Source: W11650 sp041844915
GTDB lineage: Bacteria; Bacillota; Clostridia; Lachnospirales; Vallitaleaceae
Assembly: GCA_041844915.1 (NCBI GenBank)
Contig: JBGZBY010000118.1
Span: forward strand, 1 to 24,797
Length of the DNA: 24,797 bases
Direction: 5' to 3'
Shown here in pieces: positions 16,671-24,176 of the stretch (its first letter is position 1; each line of letters starts with the position of its first letter). The notes under the pieces were generated by a model. It had not been told where the DNA came from. It saw nothing but the letters and a program-made list of their open reading frames with translations, and ran no database searches. Both the position numbers and the translations under genes were made by a program.

Positions 16671-17672
16671 ATGAAAACCTTTCAAAGATTGGACGAATGC
16701 TATCAGAAGGCGGAGATCATAGAATTTGGAGAGCAGGACAAATTTATTTTATTTAGCGATATACATCGAGGGGATAACAGCATTAGCGATGATTTTGCAA
16801 CGAATCAGCATTTGTACTTTTCGGCGCTGCAATATTATTATGATCAGGGATTTACTTATATTGAGCTGGGGGATGGCGATGAGCTGTGGGAGCATAGTCG
16901 CTTTGAGCATATTTGCTCGGCGCATCACGATGTATTTATGCTTTTACGCGAGTTTTATCGGCAGGGGCGGATGCATCGACTGTATGGCAATCATGATATG
17001 ATTTTGCGGGATAAGAATTGGGTTGGGCGCAATTTGATGTATTTTGAGGACGACTATCAGGAGGTTGAAACCGATCTATTTGAAGGGATTGAGATAAGAG
17101 AAAGCTTACTGCTGCGATATCAGAAAACGGGCGATGAATTCCTTTTGCTGCATGGGCATCAAGGAGATCTGGTCAATGATCAGCTATGGCTTCCCACGAT
17201 GCTTTCCCTTCGCTATTTTTGGCGCTTTCTGCACATCGTCGGCTTTCGCAATCCGGCAAGTCCGGCTAAAAATCGAGTCAAGCGACATAAGATTGAGCAG
17301 AATTTCAGCAAATGGATTTATAAAAATAAAAAAGCTATCATCTGCGGGCATACGCATCGAGCAAAGCTGGCAAAGACGGTCGATCTGCCATATTTTAATA
17401 CCGGCTGCTGCGTTCAGCCTAGGGCAGTTTATGGGATTGAGATCGAAAATGGCTGCCTGACGCTGATTCAATGGAAGGTGAAGGCGGATTATAACGGCGT
17501 TTTGCGGACGGTTCGCAAGAATATTCAAGGGCCGAGAAGCATTGAAAATTTTTTGTTTTTCAAAAATTATAAAAAATGGCAGCAGATGTATTTTAAGGGA
17601 AGTCGGCGAAAGGGTGTGAAAAAAAGCTGGGTGGATAAGCTGGCGGCAAAAATTCGGCGAATAGTAGATTAA
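16671..17672 (+). CDS. Calcineurin-like metallophosphoesterase
   Basis: The 333-residue protein has the full set of binuclear metal motifs: D30-x-H32 in FSDIHRGD, GDGD (67-70), GNHD (106-109), HGH (161-163) and GHTHR (226-230). The order and spacing resemble LpxH-like and related phosphoesterases. Lipid A synthesis is not expected in this kind of bacterium, so the substrate is open. The C-terminus is basic (many Lys/Arg after residue 290), possibly for membrane or nucleic acid contact. GGGAG lies before the ATG, 21 nt after the GNAT gene. No clear terminator was found after it. Confidence 0.85.
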   Translation: MKTFQRLDECYQKAEIIEFGEQDKFILFSDIHRGDNSISDDFATNQHLYFSALQYYYDQGFTYIELGDGDELWEHSRFEHICSAHHDVFMLLREFYRQGRMHRLYGNHDMILRDKNWVGRNLMYFEDDYQEVETDLFEGIEIRESLLLRYQKTGDEFLLLHGHQGDLVNDQLWLPTMLSLRYFWRFLHIVGFRNPASPAKNRVKRHKIEQNFSKWIYKNKKAIICGHTHRAKLAKTVDLPYFNTGCCVQPRAVYGIEIENGCLTLIQWKVKADYNGVLRTVRKNIQGPRSIENFLFFKNYKKWQQMYFKGSRRKGVKKSWVDKLAAKIRRIVD

Positions 17673-17842
17673 AATCTCGAAAAGCATACAAAAATTTCTC
17701 TAAAATTTAATTAAAATCTATAAAAATAAAATTTTCAAGCAGGTCTTATTCGCTTCGGCAGAATCTAGCCGGCTTTGGCAAGTGTGGCGGCACTCATTTT
17801 TTAAATCCATGCTTAAACTCCCCATATGTTGGCCATCTTCAG

Positions 17843-18040
17843 TTAGAGGACTAATTTTACAAATTTTTGAATATTCGCCATGCGAACGGAGGGAATGTAA
17901 ACATCAACAAGTATCGCTTTTTCATTGTCTTTTAAGGAGAGCGCATTTAATGGTGTAGCTTGCGGCAGTGTTTCGCCGTATTCTTCCATTCCAAAGAGAA
18001 CGCAGCCCAGCAAGTCCCTTGCGGAAAGCAAAGCATTCAA
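17843..18040 (-). pseudogene. hicB-like antitoxin remnant
   Basis: The translated fragment contains ARDLLGCVLFGMEEYGETLP followed by QATPLNA and NEKAILVDVYIPSVRMAN. These match the second half of the HicB antitoxin core, where homologues read roughly A-x-L-G..L..G..IPEPTPL...NE..VLVDV. The N-terminal strand region and the C-terminal DNA-binding segment (usually VKKTLTIPAWLN...) are missing; the frame ends at a stop shortly after QKFVKLVL. The only usable start is an internal TTG with no ribosome binding site. It should be non-functional. Confidence 0.65.
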
Positions 18041-18086
18041 TTGATTTTAATGTTGTGGTTGGAATGCCTTTACATGGATGTTTCAC
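18036..18086 (-). pseudogene. hicA-like toxin remnant
   Basis: The fragment reads VKHPCKGIPTTTLKSIE and resembles the C-terminal part of HicA mRNA interferases, which carry H-x-x-K-x-I-x-x-G-T-L-x-S-I. It directly precedes and slightly overlaps the hicB remnant in another frame, in the usual hicA-hicB order. One deletion running from the hicA end into the hicB start would explain the junction. The match is short, so confidence rests on the pairing with hicB. Confidence 0.5.
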
Positions 18087-18103
18087 ATATAGCCCTATCT
18101 TTA

Positions 18104-19771
18104 TTAGTAGGAAAGCCTAAAATAATGCACTTTTTGATCCTGCCACGACCAGATGATAAGCTCGCTCCCGTTTAGAAGAAAGTCAATATCCCGATTAGTT
18201 GATAGGTAGGCGGCTTTTGCCTTGCCGTCGGTGCTGCTGATAACAATGTATTGCTTGCCGCCGGACTCAGTCTGATATACCAGATACTTAGAATTGCGCT
18301 GCCATTTGCTGATATTTTCGGCAAGCGGCAAAAAATCACCGCTGCGGCTATAATACAAATTCGACAAGGCATTGTCCTGCTTTGTATTTATTGGTACGGA
18401 TAAAATACAAGTATTGTCATAGACCGAAAGATCTTGATGAGTATTTAACAATTCGGCAAAGAGTGTACTTTTTCCGTCAGCGAGGTCAAGACGATAAAGC
18501 CGGCTTTCTTTTTCTCTAAGGTAATAAATAACGCCCTCATTCGGGAAAAAGCGATCAACATCGGAGGCCAGCGCCCGATGTTCGCCGGTTTCCAGATTGA
18601 TTTGGCTAAGCTGCGAATGATCGGAATCCTCGTTGACTGCTCTGGTAAGGGCATACAGCATATTGCACTGAATTAGAAATTCCTTTGCTGGGGAGTTGGC
18701 ATAGTAGATGGTATCGGATTTTCCCAGAGCTTTTCGATTTCCCAGCAGATCCATAAGAGAAAGTCCGGATTCCGGTCCGCTGACGCTAAGCGCCGAGCCG
18801 ATCCATTTGTTTTGCCAAGAGGCCAGCCAGTACCATTTGATATTAGAAAGCAGATAGGACGCGCCGTTTTCCGGAAGCAGGTAAAGTCCCTCGCTTCCCA
18901 TCGTAGTCCCGCCAAAATGCGAGATAAAGAGAAGCTCACTTTCTGGCAAAAGACGGGCATAATGATAACCAGAATCAGCAAGCGCAGCATTCCCGATATT
19001 TTCGGCGCGTCCATTGAGAGGACGCCGCCAGAACTGAATATGATCCCTATGATTGATAAAATAAAAGAGAAGGCCATTTTTGTAAAAAATAGGATCGGCA
19101 AAGGCATTTTGGGGCAGGGAAAGCGTTTTTTCTGCTTTTAATAGAGGCAGATTAGCTGCGTTGCCATGAAGCGGCGTTCCACTTGGCAGCGGAGTTGGAG
19201 CAGCCTGCGGATTGTAGCCGGCACTTTTGATTTCCAGCCCATTTTCGGCGGTAAACTGATAGCTTAATCTGAAAATATCAACGGCAAAGTGCCAAGTCAG
19301 CGGGAAATAAGTAATATTTCTGAAATTTAAGACCGGATAGGGCTGATTTTTCGTATCCAGCAGGCTGTCGTTGACGGAAACAGAGTACCAGACCGGACGG
19401 GCAAATAAATTTTTCGTTGGCAGCTGATCATCGGGACTGGCAAAATATCCGGGCTGCGAATAAAAGGACAGCGGCATTTCATGGGAATAAATTGTCAAGG
19501 TAGAGCTTTGCTCCAGCCAATGCGACCGAAGATTCAAAAGTTCGGCATGCTCGACCGTCATCGGCAGATAAGTAATGCCCTGATAGACGAGCATGGGGTA
19601 ATAGGCATTCTCTTGGTCAAGCGTTACGCCGTTTAGCCGAATTGGGAAATTGGCAATGGTGACCGGAAGCTTTTCCGGAGTGGCGGAAAAAGCAGGAAAA
19701 ACGCTAAGAAGCAGGAAAAAAGCAAGAAAAAATAAGAAAAATCCACAACTTTTTTGATAAAAATATTTCAT
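18104..19771 (-). CDS. Exported protein with copper-amine-oxidase-N-like repeats and probable beta-propeller
   Basis: The 555-residue protein begins with a signal peptide: MKYFYQKSCG, a strongly hydrophobic core to about residue 24 and a likely cleavage after AFSA (30). Two related segments follow, YPMLVYQGITYLPMT..AELLNL (58-81) and YPVLNFRNITYFPLTWHFAVDIF. These resemble the small stalk domain annotated as copper amine oxidase N-terminal-like in many secreted clostridial proteins. From about 240 to the end, repeated strand patterns with WRRPLNG, GLYLLPENG, QINLETGEHRAL and YRLDLADGK suggest a propeller of the DUF5050/TolB type. No LPxTG or lipobox is seen, so it is probably secreted or bound non-covalently. 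ATG 19771 is chosen because AGGAGG precedes it; the frame is open further upstream to 19876. It is the only long intact gene on the minus strand here. Confidence 0.8.
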   Translation of the reverse strand: MKYFYQKSCGFFLFFLAFFLLLSVFPAFSATPEKLPVTIANFPIRLNGVTLDQENAYYPMLVYQGITYLPMTVEHAELLNLRSHWLEQSSTLTIYSHEMPLSFYSQPGYFASPDDQLPTKNLFARPVWYSVSVNDSLLDTKNQPYPVLNFRNITYFPLTWHFAVDIFRLSYQFTAENGLEIKSAGYNPQAAPTPLPSGTPLHGNAANLPLLKAEKTLSLPQNAFADPIFYKNGLLFYFINHRDHIQFWRRPLNGRAENIGNAALADSGYHYARLLPESELLFISHFGGTTMGSEGLYLLPENGASYLLSNIKWYWLASWQNKWIGSALSVSGPESGLSLMDLLGNRKALGKSDTIYYANSPAKEFLIQCNMLYALTRAVNEDSDHSQLSQINLETGEHRALASDVDRFFPNEGVIYYLREKESRLYRLDLADGKSTLFAELLNTHQDLSVYDNTCILSVPINTKQDNALSNLYYSRSGDFLPLAENISKWQRNSKYLVYQTESGGKQYIVISSTDGKAKAAYLSTNRDIDFLLNGSELIIWSWQDQKVHYFRLSY

Positions 19772-19932
19772 AATAGCCTCCTGTTCTTTGGACAGTAATT
19801 TTATGTAAAGGGTTTCTATTTGCAAGAGATTGCCGAAGGCGACCGGATAAAAGGCGGCAGCAGCCGGCAGGAGCAAAAGCGGAGCTTTCTTTTAAAGTCT
19901 GAAAATTGGAAAAATAGCAATCCTCTTTTTAT

Positions 19933-19961
19933 AGTATAAGATTTTAAAAGAGGAAAATCAA
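19933..19961 (-). promoter_or_regulatory. Promoter of the exported-protein gene with an overlapping palindrome
   Basis: On the minus strand TTGATT (19956-19961) is followed by a 17-nt spacer and TATACT (19933-19938). CCTCTTTT (19922-19929) and AAAAGAGG (19946-19953) form an 8-bp inverted repeat spanning the spacer and the transcription start, a plausible operator. Confidence 0.6.
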
Positions 19962-20086
19962 TAAAAGTAAAGGAAATATAATATTTTTTTATTAATTTAA
20001 TAAGGATGGCTTTGATACTGGTATTTTATTGGCTGACTGAGCAATTGTTCTTTTAATTTCTTTTTGCAAAGCGGCTTGAGGCACCT

Positions 20087-20106
20087 CAAGGCATCCTTGT
20101 TTTTTT
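20087..20106 (+). terminator. Terminator-like hairpin upstream of nrdA
   Basis: CAAGG (20087-20091), loop CAT, CCTTG (20095-20099) and then seven T residues (20100-20106). An alternative stem, CTTGAG (20075-20080) with CTCAAG (20085-20090), would use the same CAAG bases and so exclude it. No gene on the plus strand ends just before it. Confidence 0.5.
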
Positions 20107-20134
20107 ATTAACTAGATTTGAAATGAAAAAGTCG

Positions 20135-20163
20135 TTTTCAAATTAGGGAAAATATGATACTAT
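20135..20163 (+). promoter_or_regulatory. Promoter of nrdA-nrdB
   Basis: TTTTCA (20135-20140), a 17-nt spacer and TACTAT (20158-20163) with TG at 20155-20156 (extended -10). The -10 overlaps the first NrdR box, the arrangement expected for repression by NrdR. Confidence 0.6.
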
Positions 20164-20172
20164 ATCTTGTGT
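20157..20172 (+). promoter_or_regulatory. NrdR box 1
   Basis: ATACTATATCTTGTGT matches 13 of 16 positions of the NrdR consensus ACACTATATATAGTGT. It overlaps the -10 element of the nrd promoter. Confidence 0.72.
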
Positions 20173-20187
20173 AGAGTTTCATGAGAA

Positions 20188-20203
20188 ATACAAGATATGG
20201 AGA
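20188..20203 (+). promoter_or_regulatory. NrdR box 2
   Basis: ATACAAGATATGGAGA matches 10 of 16 consensus positions and starts 31 bp after box 1, three helical turns, which is the usual spacing of paired NrdR boxes. It overlaps the GGAGAG ribosome binding site of nrdA. Confidence 0.55.
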
Positions 20204-20211
20204 GCCGAAGC

Positions 20212-22752
20212 ATGGAAGAGATAAGGAAAATAAAAAAAAGAGATGGCGGCATTGTTGATTTCGAGCCGAGAAAAATTACGATTGCCATGGAAAAAGCATT
20301 TCAATCAGTCGGGCAAGACGTTTCTGCCGAAGAACTGAGCACGCTGACCGAAGCGGTACAGGAGTTGATTACAGAACGGTTTGGTATAGAGCAGGTGCCC
20401 GGTGTGGAGGAGGTGCAGGATCTGGTCGAGTTTACATTGATTGATCGCAATTATTATTCGGTGGTAAAGGCATTTATTCTCTACCGTTCGGCGCATAATG
20501 TCAAACGTAAGCGAATGGAGGACTTTAAGCGCTACATCAAGGATCCGGCGGTGCTTTCCTTGCTTAAGGCGGTATCAGAGGAATTTACCTCTGAGGCATA
20601 TGATTTGAAATATTTGCTGGCGAAGCTGGAGAGCTTTGCTAAAAAGGATATGAAGGAAGAAGAATATTTAAAGGCGCTGGTGCGCGGAGCGGCGGAGTTG
20701 ACCGCTAAGGAGGCGCCGGATTGGGAATTTATATCCGGGCGCTTTTTGCGCCTCAATCTGCAAAATTCGATTGAGAAAGAAAATATTCGTTATGAGGTGC
20801 TTCATTTGGCGGATAAAATCAAAAAATGGGAGCAGCTGGGGCTTTACGGTGATTATATCCGCAAGGCCTATAGCAATGCCGAGATTGCGGAGCTGGAAAA
20901 TTATTTGATGCCGGAGCGAGATAAGCTTTTTACCTATTCGGCTCTGGATTTGATTATTAAACGCTATCTGATTCGGGATACAGACGGAAATGTGCTGGAA
21001 TCGCCGCAGGAGATGTTTATGGGGATTGCCATGCATTTGGCGCTACCGGAGAAGGAAAATCGAGTGAAGTGGGCCAAAAGGATTTATGATATTTTGAGCA
21101 GGTTGCAGGTAACGATGGCGACGCCAACCATATCCAATGCCCGCAAGCCTTTTCATCAGCTATCCTCCTGCTTTATTGACACGGTGCCGGATTCGCTGGA
21201 TGGAATCTATCGCTCGCTGGATAATTTTGCGCAGGTCAGTAAGCATGGCGGCGGTATGGGTATGTATTATGGCAAGGTCAGAGCGACGGGGTCGGATATT
21301 CGTGGATTTAAAGGGGTTGCCGGCGGAGTCATCCGCTGGATTCGACTGGCCAACGATACGGCGGTGGCGGTTGATCAGCTGGGTGTTCGTCAAGGGAGCG
21401 TTGCGGTATATTTGGATGTGTGGCATAAGGATGTGCCGGAATTTTTGCAGCTCCGCACAAATAATGGCGATGATCGGATGAAGGCGCATGATGTATTCCC
21501 GGGAATCTGCTATCCGGATCTTTTCTGGCGGCTGGCCAAGGAGAACATTGATGCTGTCTGGTATATGATGTGTCCGCATGAAATCAACAAGGAAATGGGC
21601 TATGGCTTGGAAGACTTTTATGGCGAGGAATGGGAAGAAAAATATTGGGAATGCGTAAAAAATCCCAGGATATCTAAGCGAACCATGCCGGTCAAGGAAA
21701 TGGTGCGGCTGATTATCCGCAGTGCCATTGAAACGGGAACGCCGTTTGCCTTTAATCGGGATACCGTCAATCGTGCCAATCCCAATAAGCATCAGGGAAT
21801 GATTTATTCCTCTAATCTATGTACGGAAATCATGCAGAATATGAAGGAAATTCGCAGTATGACGACAGAAATCCTGACCGAAGAAGGCGAAGCTCTTGTG
21901 CAGACCAAGACGGCGGCCGGCGACTTTGTCGTCTGCAACCTAGCTTCTCTTGTTCTTGGCAATTTGAACTTAGAGTCGGAAGAAGAAATGGAAGAAGTGA
22001 TAAGCGTTGTAGTGCGGGCGCTGGATAATGTGATTGAGCTGAACTATTACCCGTTGCCATATGCCGAGATTACCAACCGGCGCTATCGGGCGATCGGACT
22101 GGGAACCAGCGGCTATCATCACGCGCTGGTAAAGTGTGGAATCGCCTTCAGCGGCGAGGAGCATTTAAGCTATATGGATGAAATTTATGAAAAAATCAAT
22201 TATTATGCCATTAAAGCTAGCTCTGAAATTGCCGTTGAAAAGGGAAGCTATGCCTATTTTGAAGGCAGCGAGTGGCAGGATGGCAAGTATTTTGAGCGGC
22301 GGGGTTACACCTCGGAAAAATGGCAGGAATTGAAGGAGCAGGTTGCTCGGCAGGGGCTTCGCAATGGATATCTCCTGGCGATTGCACCGACTGGTTCAAC
22401 CTCCATTATTGCCGGAACGACGGCGGGCGTTGATCCGGTGATGAGCCGCTATTTTCTGGAGGAAAAGAAAGGCTCTATTATCCCGAGAGTTGCGCCGGGG
22501 CTTACACCGGAAACCTTCTGGCTGTATGAAAATGCACATGATATTGATCAAAACTGGGTGGTTCGCTCGGCGGGAGTACGCCAGCGCCATATTGACCAGG
22601 GGCAGTCGCTGAATTTTTACATTACCAGCGATTTTACCATGAAGCGAATCTTGAACCTTTATATTCGGGCATGGGAGGAAGGCGTAAAAAGTATTTATTA
22701 TGTGCGCAGCAAATCGCTGGAAGTAGAGCAATGCGACAGCTGCTCTGCATAA
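20212..22752 (+). CDS. nrdA: Ribonucleoside-diphosphate reductase, alpha subunit (class I)
   Basis: The large subunit reduces ribonucleotides to deoxyribonucleotides. The 846-residue protein opens with an ATP-cone (about 3-90: KIKKRDGGIVDFEPRKIT), the allosteric activity site. Active-site residues are C320 in SSCFID, N535-x-C537-x-E539 in SNLCTE, and C575 in VCNLASL. Radical-transfer tyrosines are the YY pair at 829-830, and the shuttle cysteines are C841 and C844 in the tail CDSCSA. These match the E. coli C225, N437/C439/E441, C462, Y730/Y731 and C-terminal cysteine pair. Start 20212 is chosen because GGAGAG lies 7 nt upstream; ATG 20197 lacks a ribosome binding site. It is followed by nrdB after 176 nt and controlled by probable NrdR boxes. 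Confidence 0.95.
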   Translation: MEEIRKIKKRDGGIVDFEPRKITIAMEKAFQSVGQDVSAEELSTLTEAVQELITERFGIEQVPGVEEVQDLVEFTLIDRNYYSVVKAFILYRSAHNVKRKRMEDFKRYIKDPAVLSLLKAVSEEFTSEAYDLKYLLAKLESFAKKDMKEEEYLKALVRGAAELTAKEAPDWEFISGRFLRLNLQNSIEKENIRYEVLHLADKIKKWEQLGLYGDYIRKAYSNAEIAELENYLMPERDKLFTYSALDLIIKRYLIRDTDGNVLESPQEMFMGIAMHLALPEKENRVKWAKRIYDILSRLQVTMATPTISNARKPFHQLSSCFIDTVPDSLDGIYRSLDNFAQVSKHGGGMGMYYGKVRATGSDIRGFKGVAGGVIRWIRLANDTAVAVDQLGVRQGSVAVYLDVWHKDVPEFLQLRTNNGDDRMKAHDVFPGICYPDLFWRLAKENIDAVWYMMCPHEINKEMGYGLEDFYGEEWEEKYWECVKNPRISKRTMPVKEMVRLIIRSAIETGTPFAFNRDTVNRANPNKHQGMIYSSNLCTEIMQNMKEIRSMTTEILTEEGEALVQTKTAAGDFVVCNLASLVLGNLNLESEEEMEEVISVVVRALDNVIELNYYPLPYAEITNRRYRAIGLGTSGYHHALVKCGIAFSGEEHLSYMDEIYEKINYYAIKASSEIAVEKGSYAYFEGSEWQDGKYFERRGYTSEKWQELKEQVARQGLRNGYLLAIAPTGSTSIIAGTTAGVDPVMSRYFLEEKKGSIIPRVAPGLTPETFWLYENAHDIDQNWVVRSAGVRQRHIDQGQSLNFYITSDFTMKRILNLYIRAWEEGVKSIYYVRSKSLEVEQCDSCSA

Positions 22753-22887
22753 GCGGCGCAGGTGGAAGCTTAGGCGGTCGGCCTTGTCAAGGGGCAGGCA
22801 GCGGCTGGAAGGATTTATAAATCCAAGCAGGAGCAGGCAGAGATTTCAGACGAAAAAGGGAGCGCCGCCGCTGATAAGCGGCGCAGG
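22748..22887. repeat. Short direct repeat and palindrome between nrdA and nrdB
   Basis: ATAAGCGGCGCAGG occurs at 22749-22762 (including the nrdA stop codon) and again near 22874-22887. Between them lie two copies of GCAGGCAG (22794-22801, 22833-22840) and a perfect 14-bp palindrome GGATTTATAAATCC (22811-22824). No terminator is present, so nrdA and nrdB can share a transcript. Confidence 0.6.
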
Positions 22888-22928
22888 CGAAAGGAATAAA
22901 AGCAGAACAAAGGAAAGAGAGGATTGCG

Positions 22929-23975
22929 ATGGAGAAAAAAATCACAAGAAAAGCGCTTTTTAATGAAAAGGGAGATATTGAGCTGAGCAAAAGACGGCTG
23001 ATTAACGGAAATACGACCAATTTAAATGATTTTAACAATATAAAATACAGCTGGACAAGCGAATGGTACCGGCAGGCGATGAATAATTTCTGGATTCCTG
23101 AGGAAATCAATATGAACCAGGATGTAAAGGATTACCGTCTGCTGGATGAGGCGGAAAAAACGGCATACGATAAGATTTTATCGTTTTTGATTTTTTTGGA
23201 CAGCATCCAAACCGCCAATCTGCCAAATATCAGCGAGTATATCACAGCCAATGAGGTCAATTTATGTCTGAATATTCAGACCTTTCAGGAGGCGGTGCAT
23301 TCGCAGAGCTACGGCTATATCTTAGATAGCATCTGTTCGCCGGAGGAAAGGACGGAAATCCTTTATCAATGGAGAGATGACGAGCATTTGCTGGCCAGAA
23401 ATAAGTTTATCGGTGATCTGTATAATGAATTTTATGAGGAAAAATCACCGTGGCTTTTAGCAAAGACAATGATTGCCAACTATATATTGGAGGGAATCTA
23501 TTTTTATTCGGGCTTTATGTTTTTTTATAATCTGGGCAGAATGGGCAAAATGCCTGGAACCGTGCAGGAAATTCGCTATATCAACCGCGATGAGAACACG
23601 CATTTATGGCTGTTTCGTTCGATGCTGCTGGAGCTGAAAAAGGAGGAGCCGGAGCTGTTTACCGAGGATAAGGTTGCAGTCTATAAGGCGATGCTGAAAG
23701 AGGGTGTGGAACAGGAAATCCGCTGGGGACAATATGTTCTGGATGATAAAATTCAAGGCTTGACCAATAATATGGTAGAGGCCTATATTAAGTATCTGGG
23801 CAATCAGCGCAGTATGGGGCTTGGCTTTGGACCACTCTACGAGGAATATCAGACAGAGCCGGATTCAATGAGCTGGGTCAGCGAGTATTCCGACCCGAAT
23901 CAAATAAAAACTGATTTCTTCGAGGGAAAGCCAAGCGCCTATTCTAAAGCTTCGGTAATCGAAGACGATTTATAA
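22929..23975 (+). CDS. nrdB: Ribonucleoside-diphosphate reductase, beta subunit (class I)
   Basis: The small subunit houses the dinuclear metal centre and generates the radical passed to NrdA. The 348-residue protein keeps all six metal ligands: D91, E121 and H124 in QEAVHSQSY, E188 in ANYILEGIY, E222 and H225 in RDENTHLW. Y128, four residues after H124, is at the position of the E. coli radical Tyr122, so this is a tyrosyl-radical type rather than class Ic. The C-terminal ASVIEDDL tail is of the kind that docks into the alpha subunit. GAGAGG precedes the ATG. It is co-directional with nrdA, and the pair needs oxygen or an alternative oxidant for activation. Whether the metal is iron or manganese cannot be read from the sequence. 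Confidence 0.95.
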   Translation: MEKKITRKALFNEKGDIELSKRRLINGNTTNLNDFNNIKYSWTSEWYRQAMNNFWIPEEINMNQDVKDYRLLDEAEKTAYDKILSFLIFLDSIQTANLPNISEYITANEVNLCLNIQTFQEAVHSQSYGYILDSICSPEERTEILYQWRDDEHLLARNKFIGDLYNEFYEEKSPWLLAKTMIANYILEGIYFYSGFMFFYNLGRMGKMPGTVQEIRYINRDENTHLWLFRSMLLELKKEEPELFTEDKVAVYKAMLKEGVEQEIRWGQYVLDDKIQGLTNNMVEAYIKYLGNQRSMGLGFGPLYEEYQTEPDSMSWVSEYSDPNQIKTDFFEGKPSAYSKASVIEDDL

Positions 23976-24002
23976 AAAGAGAGCGCTGCTGCCAAAGGCA
24001 TG

Positions 24003-24050
24003 GCTCCCTTCCAAGCAAAAAAGTGCGTTGCACTCGGCTTGGAAGGGAGC
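24003..24050. repeat. Large inverted repeat between nrdB and the truncated DUF2442 gene
   Basis: GCTCCCTTCCAAGC (24003-24016) and GCTTGGAAGGGAGC (24037-24050) are perfect 14-bp complements. Inside, AGTGC (24022-24026) and GCACT (24030-24034) pair around GTT, so the whole 48 nt can fold as an extended cruciform or hairpin. No T tract follows on either strand directly. It lies 16 nt from the breakpoint of the DUF2442 fragment, so it may belong to an inserted or deleted element, or act as the nrdB 3' end. Confidence 0.75.
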
Positions 24051-24066
24051 GGTACGCGTCTGCTAA

Positions 24067-24150
24067 TTAAATCTTTTTTACCCCATTGTTAAAAAGCACT
24101 TCAAGTTTTAGATTCTCAAGTGGTTTGACTTCTTTTGCTTTAATATTCAT
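24067..24150 (-). pseudogene. Truncated DUF2442 family gene
   Basis: The 27-residue product starts MNIKAKEVKPLENLKLEVLF and ends NNGVKKI before TAA. DUF2442 proteins usually run 80-90 residues with V..V.PL.dy.L.V.F.NG..kiFDV, so only the N-terminal third remains and the stop replaces the FDV block. The start is good: AAAGGAG lies just upstream, 26 nt after the DUF4160 stop, so it was the second gene of a DUF4160-DUF2442 pair. It is too short to fold like its family and is probably non-functional. Confidence 0.65.
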
Positions 24151-24176
24151 AAAAGTCTCCTTTAGGCTGCCCCTCT

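Larger units (their letters stand above)
17673..18103. other. 431-nt region with toxin-antitoxin remnants
   Basis: No intact gene is seen. The part near the metallophosphoesterase gene (17673-17842) is AT-rich and unremarkable; the remainder holds hicB-like and hicA-like fragments on the minus strand, described separately. Confidence 0.6.
19772..20211. other. 440-nt divergent control region
   Basis: The region separates the minus-strand exported-protein gene from nrdA. It holds the minus-strand promoter (19933-19961) with a palindrome, a GC-rich leader of about 150 nt for that gene, a terminator-like hairpin pair at 20075-20106 and the nrd promoter with NrdR boxes (20135-20203). Confidence 0.7.

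Noticed and set aside
19772..19876. Upstream extension of the exported-protein frame
   Set aside because: It would bury the signal peptide 35 residues inside the protein; AGGAGG before 19771 supports the shorter start.
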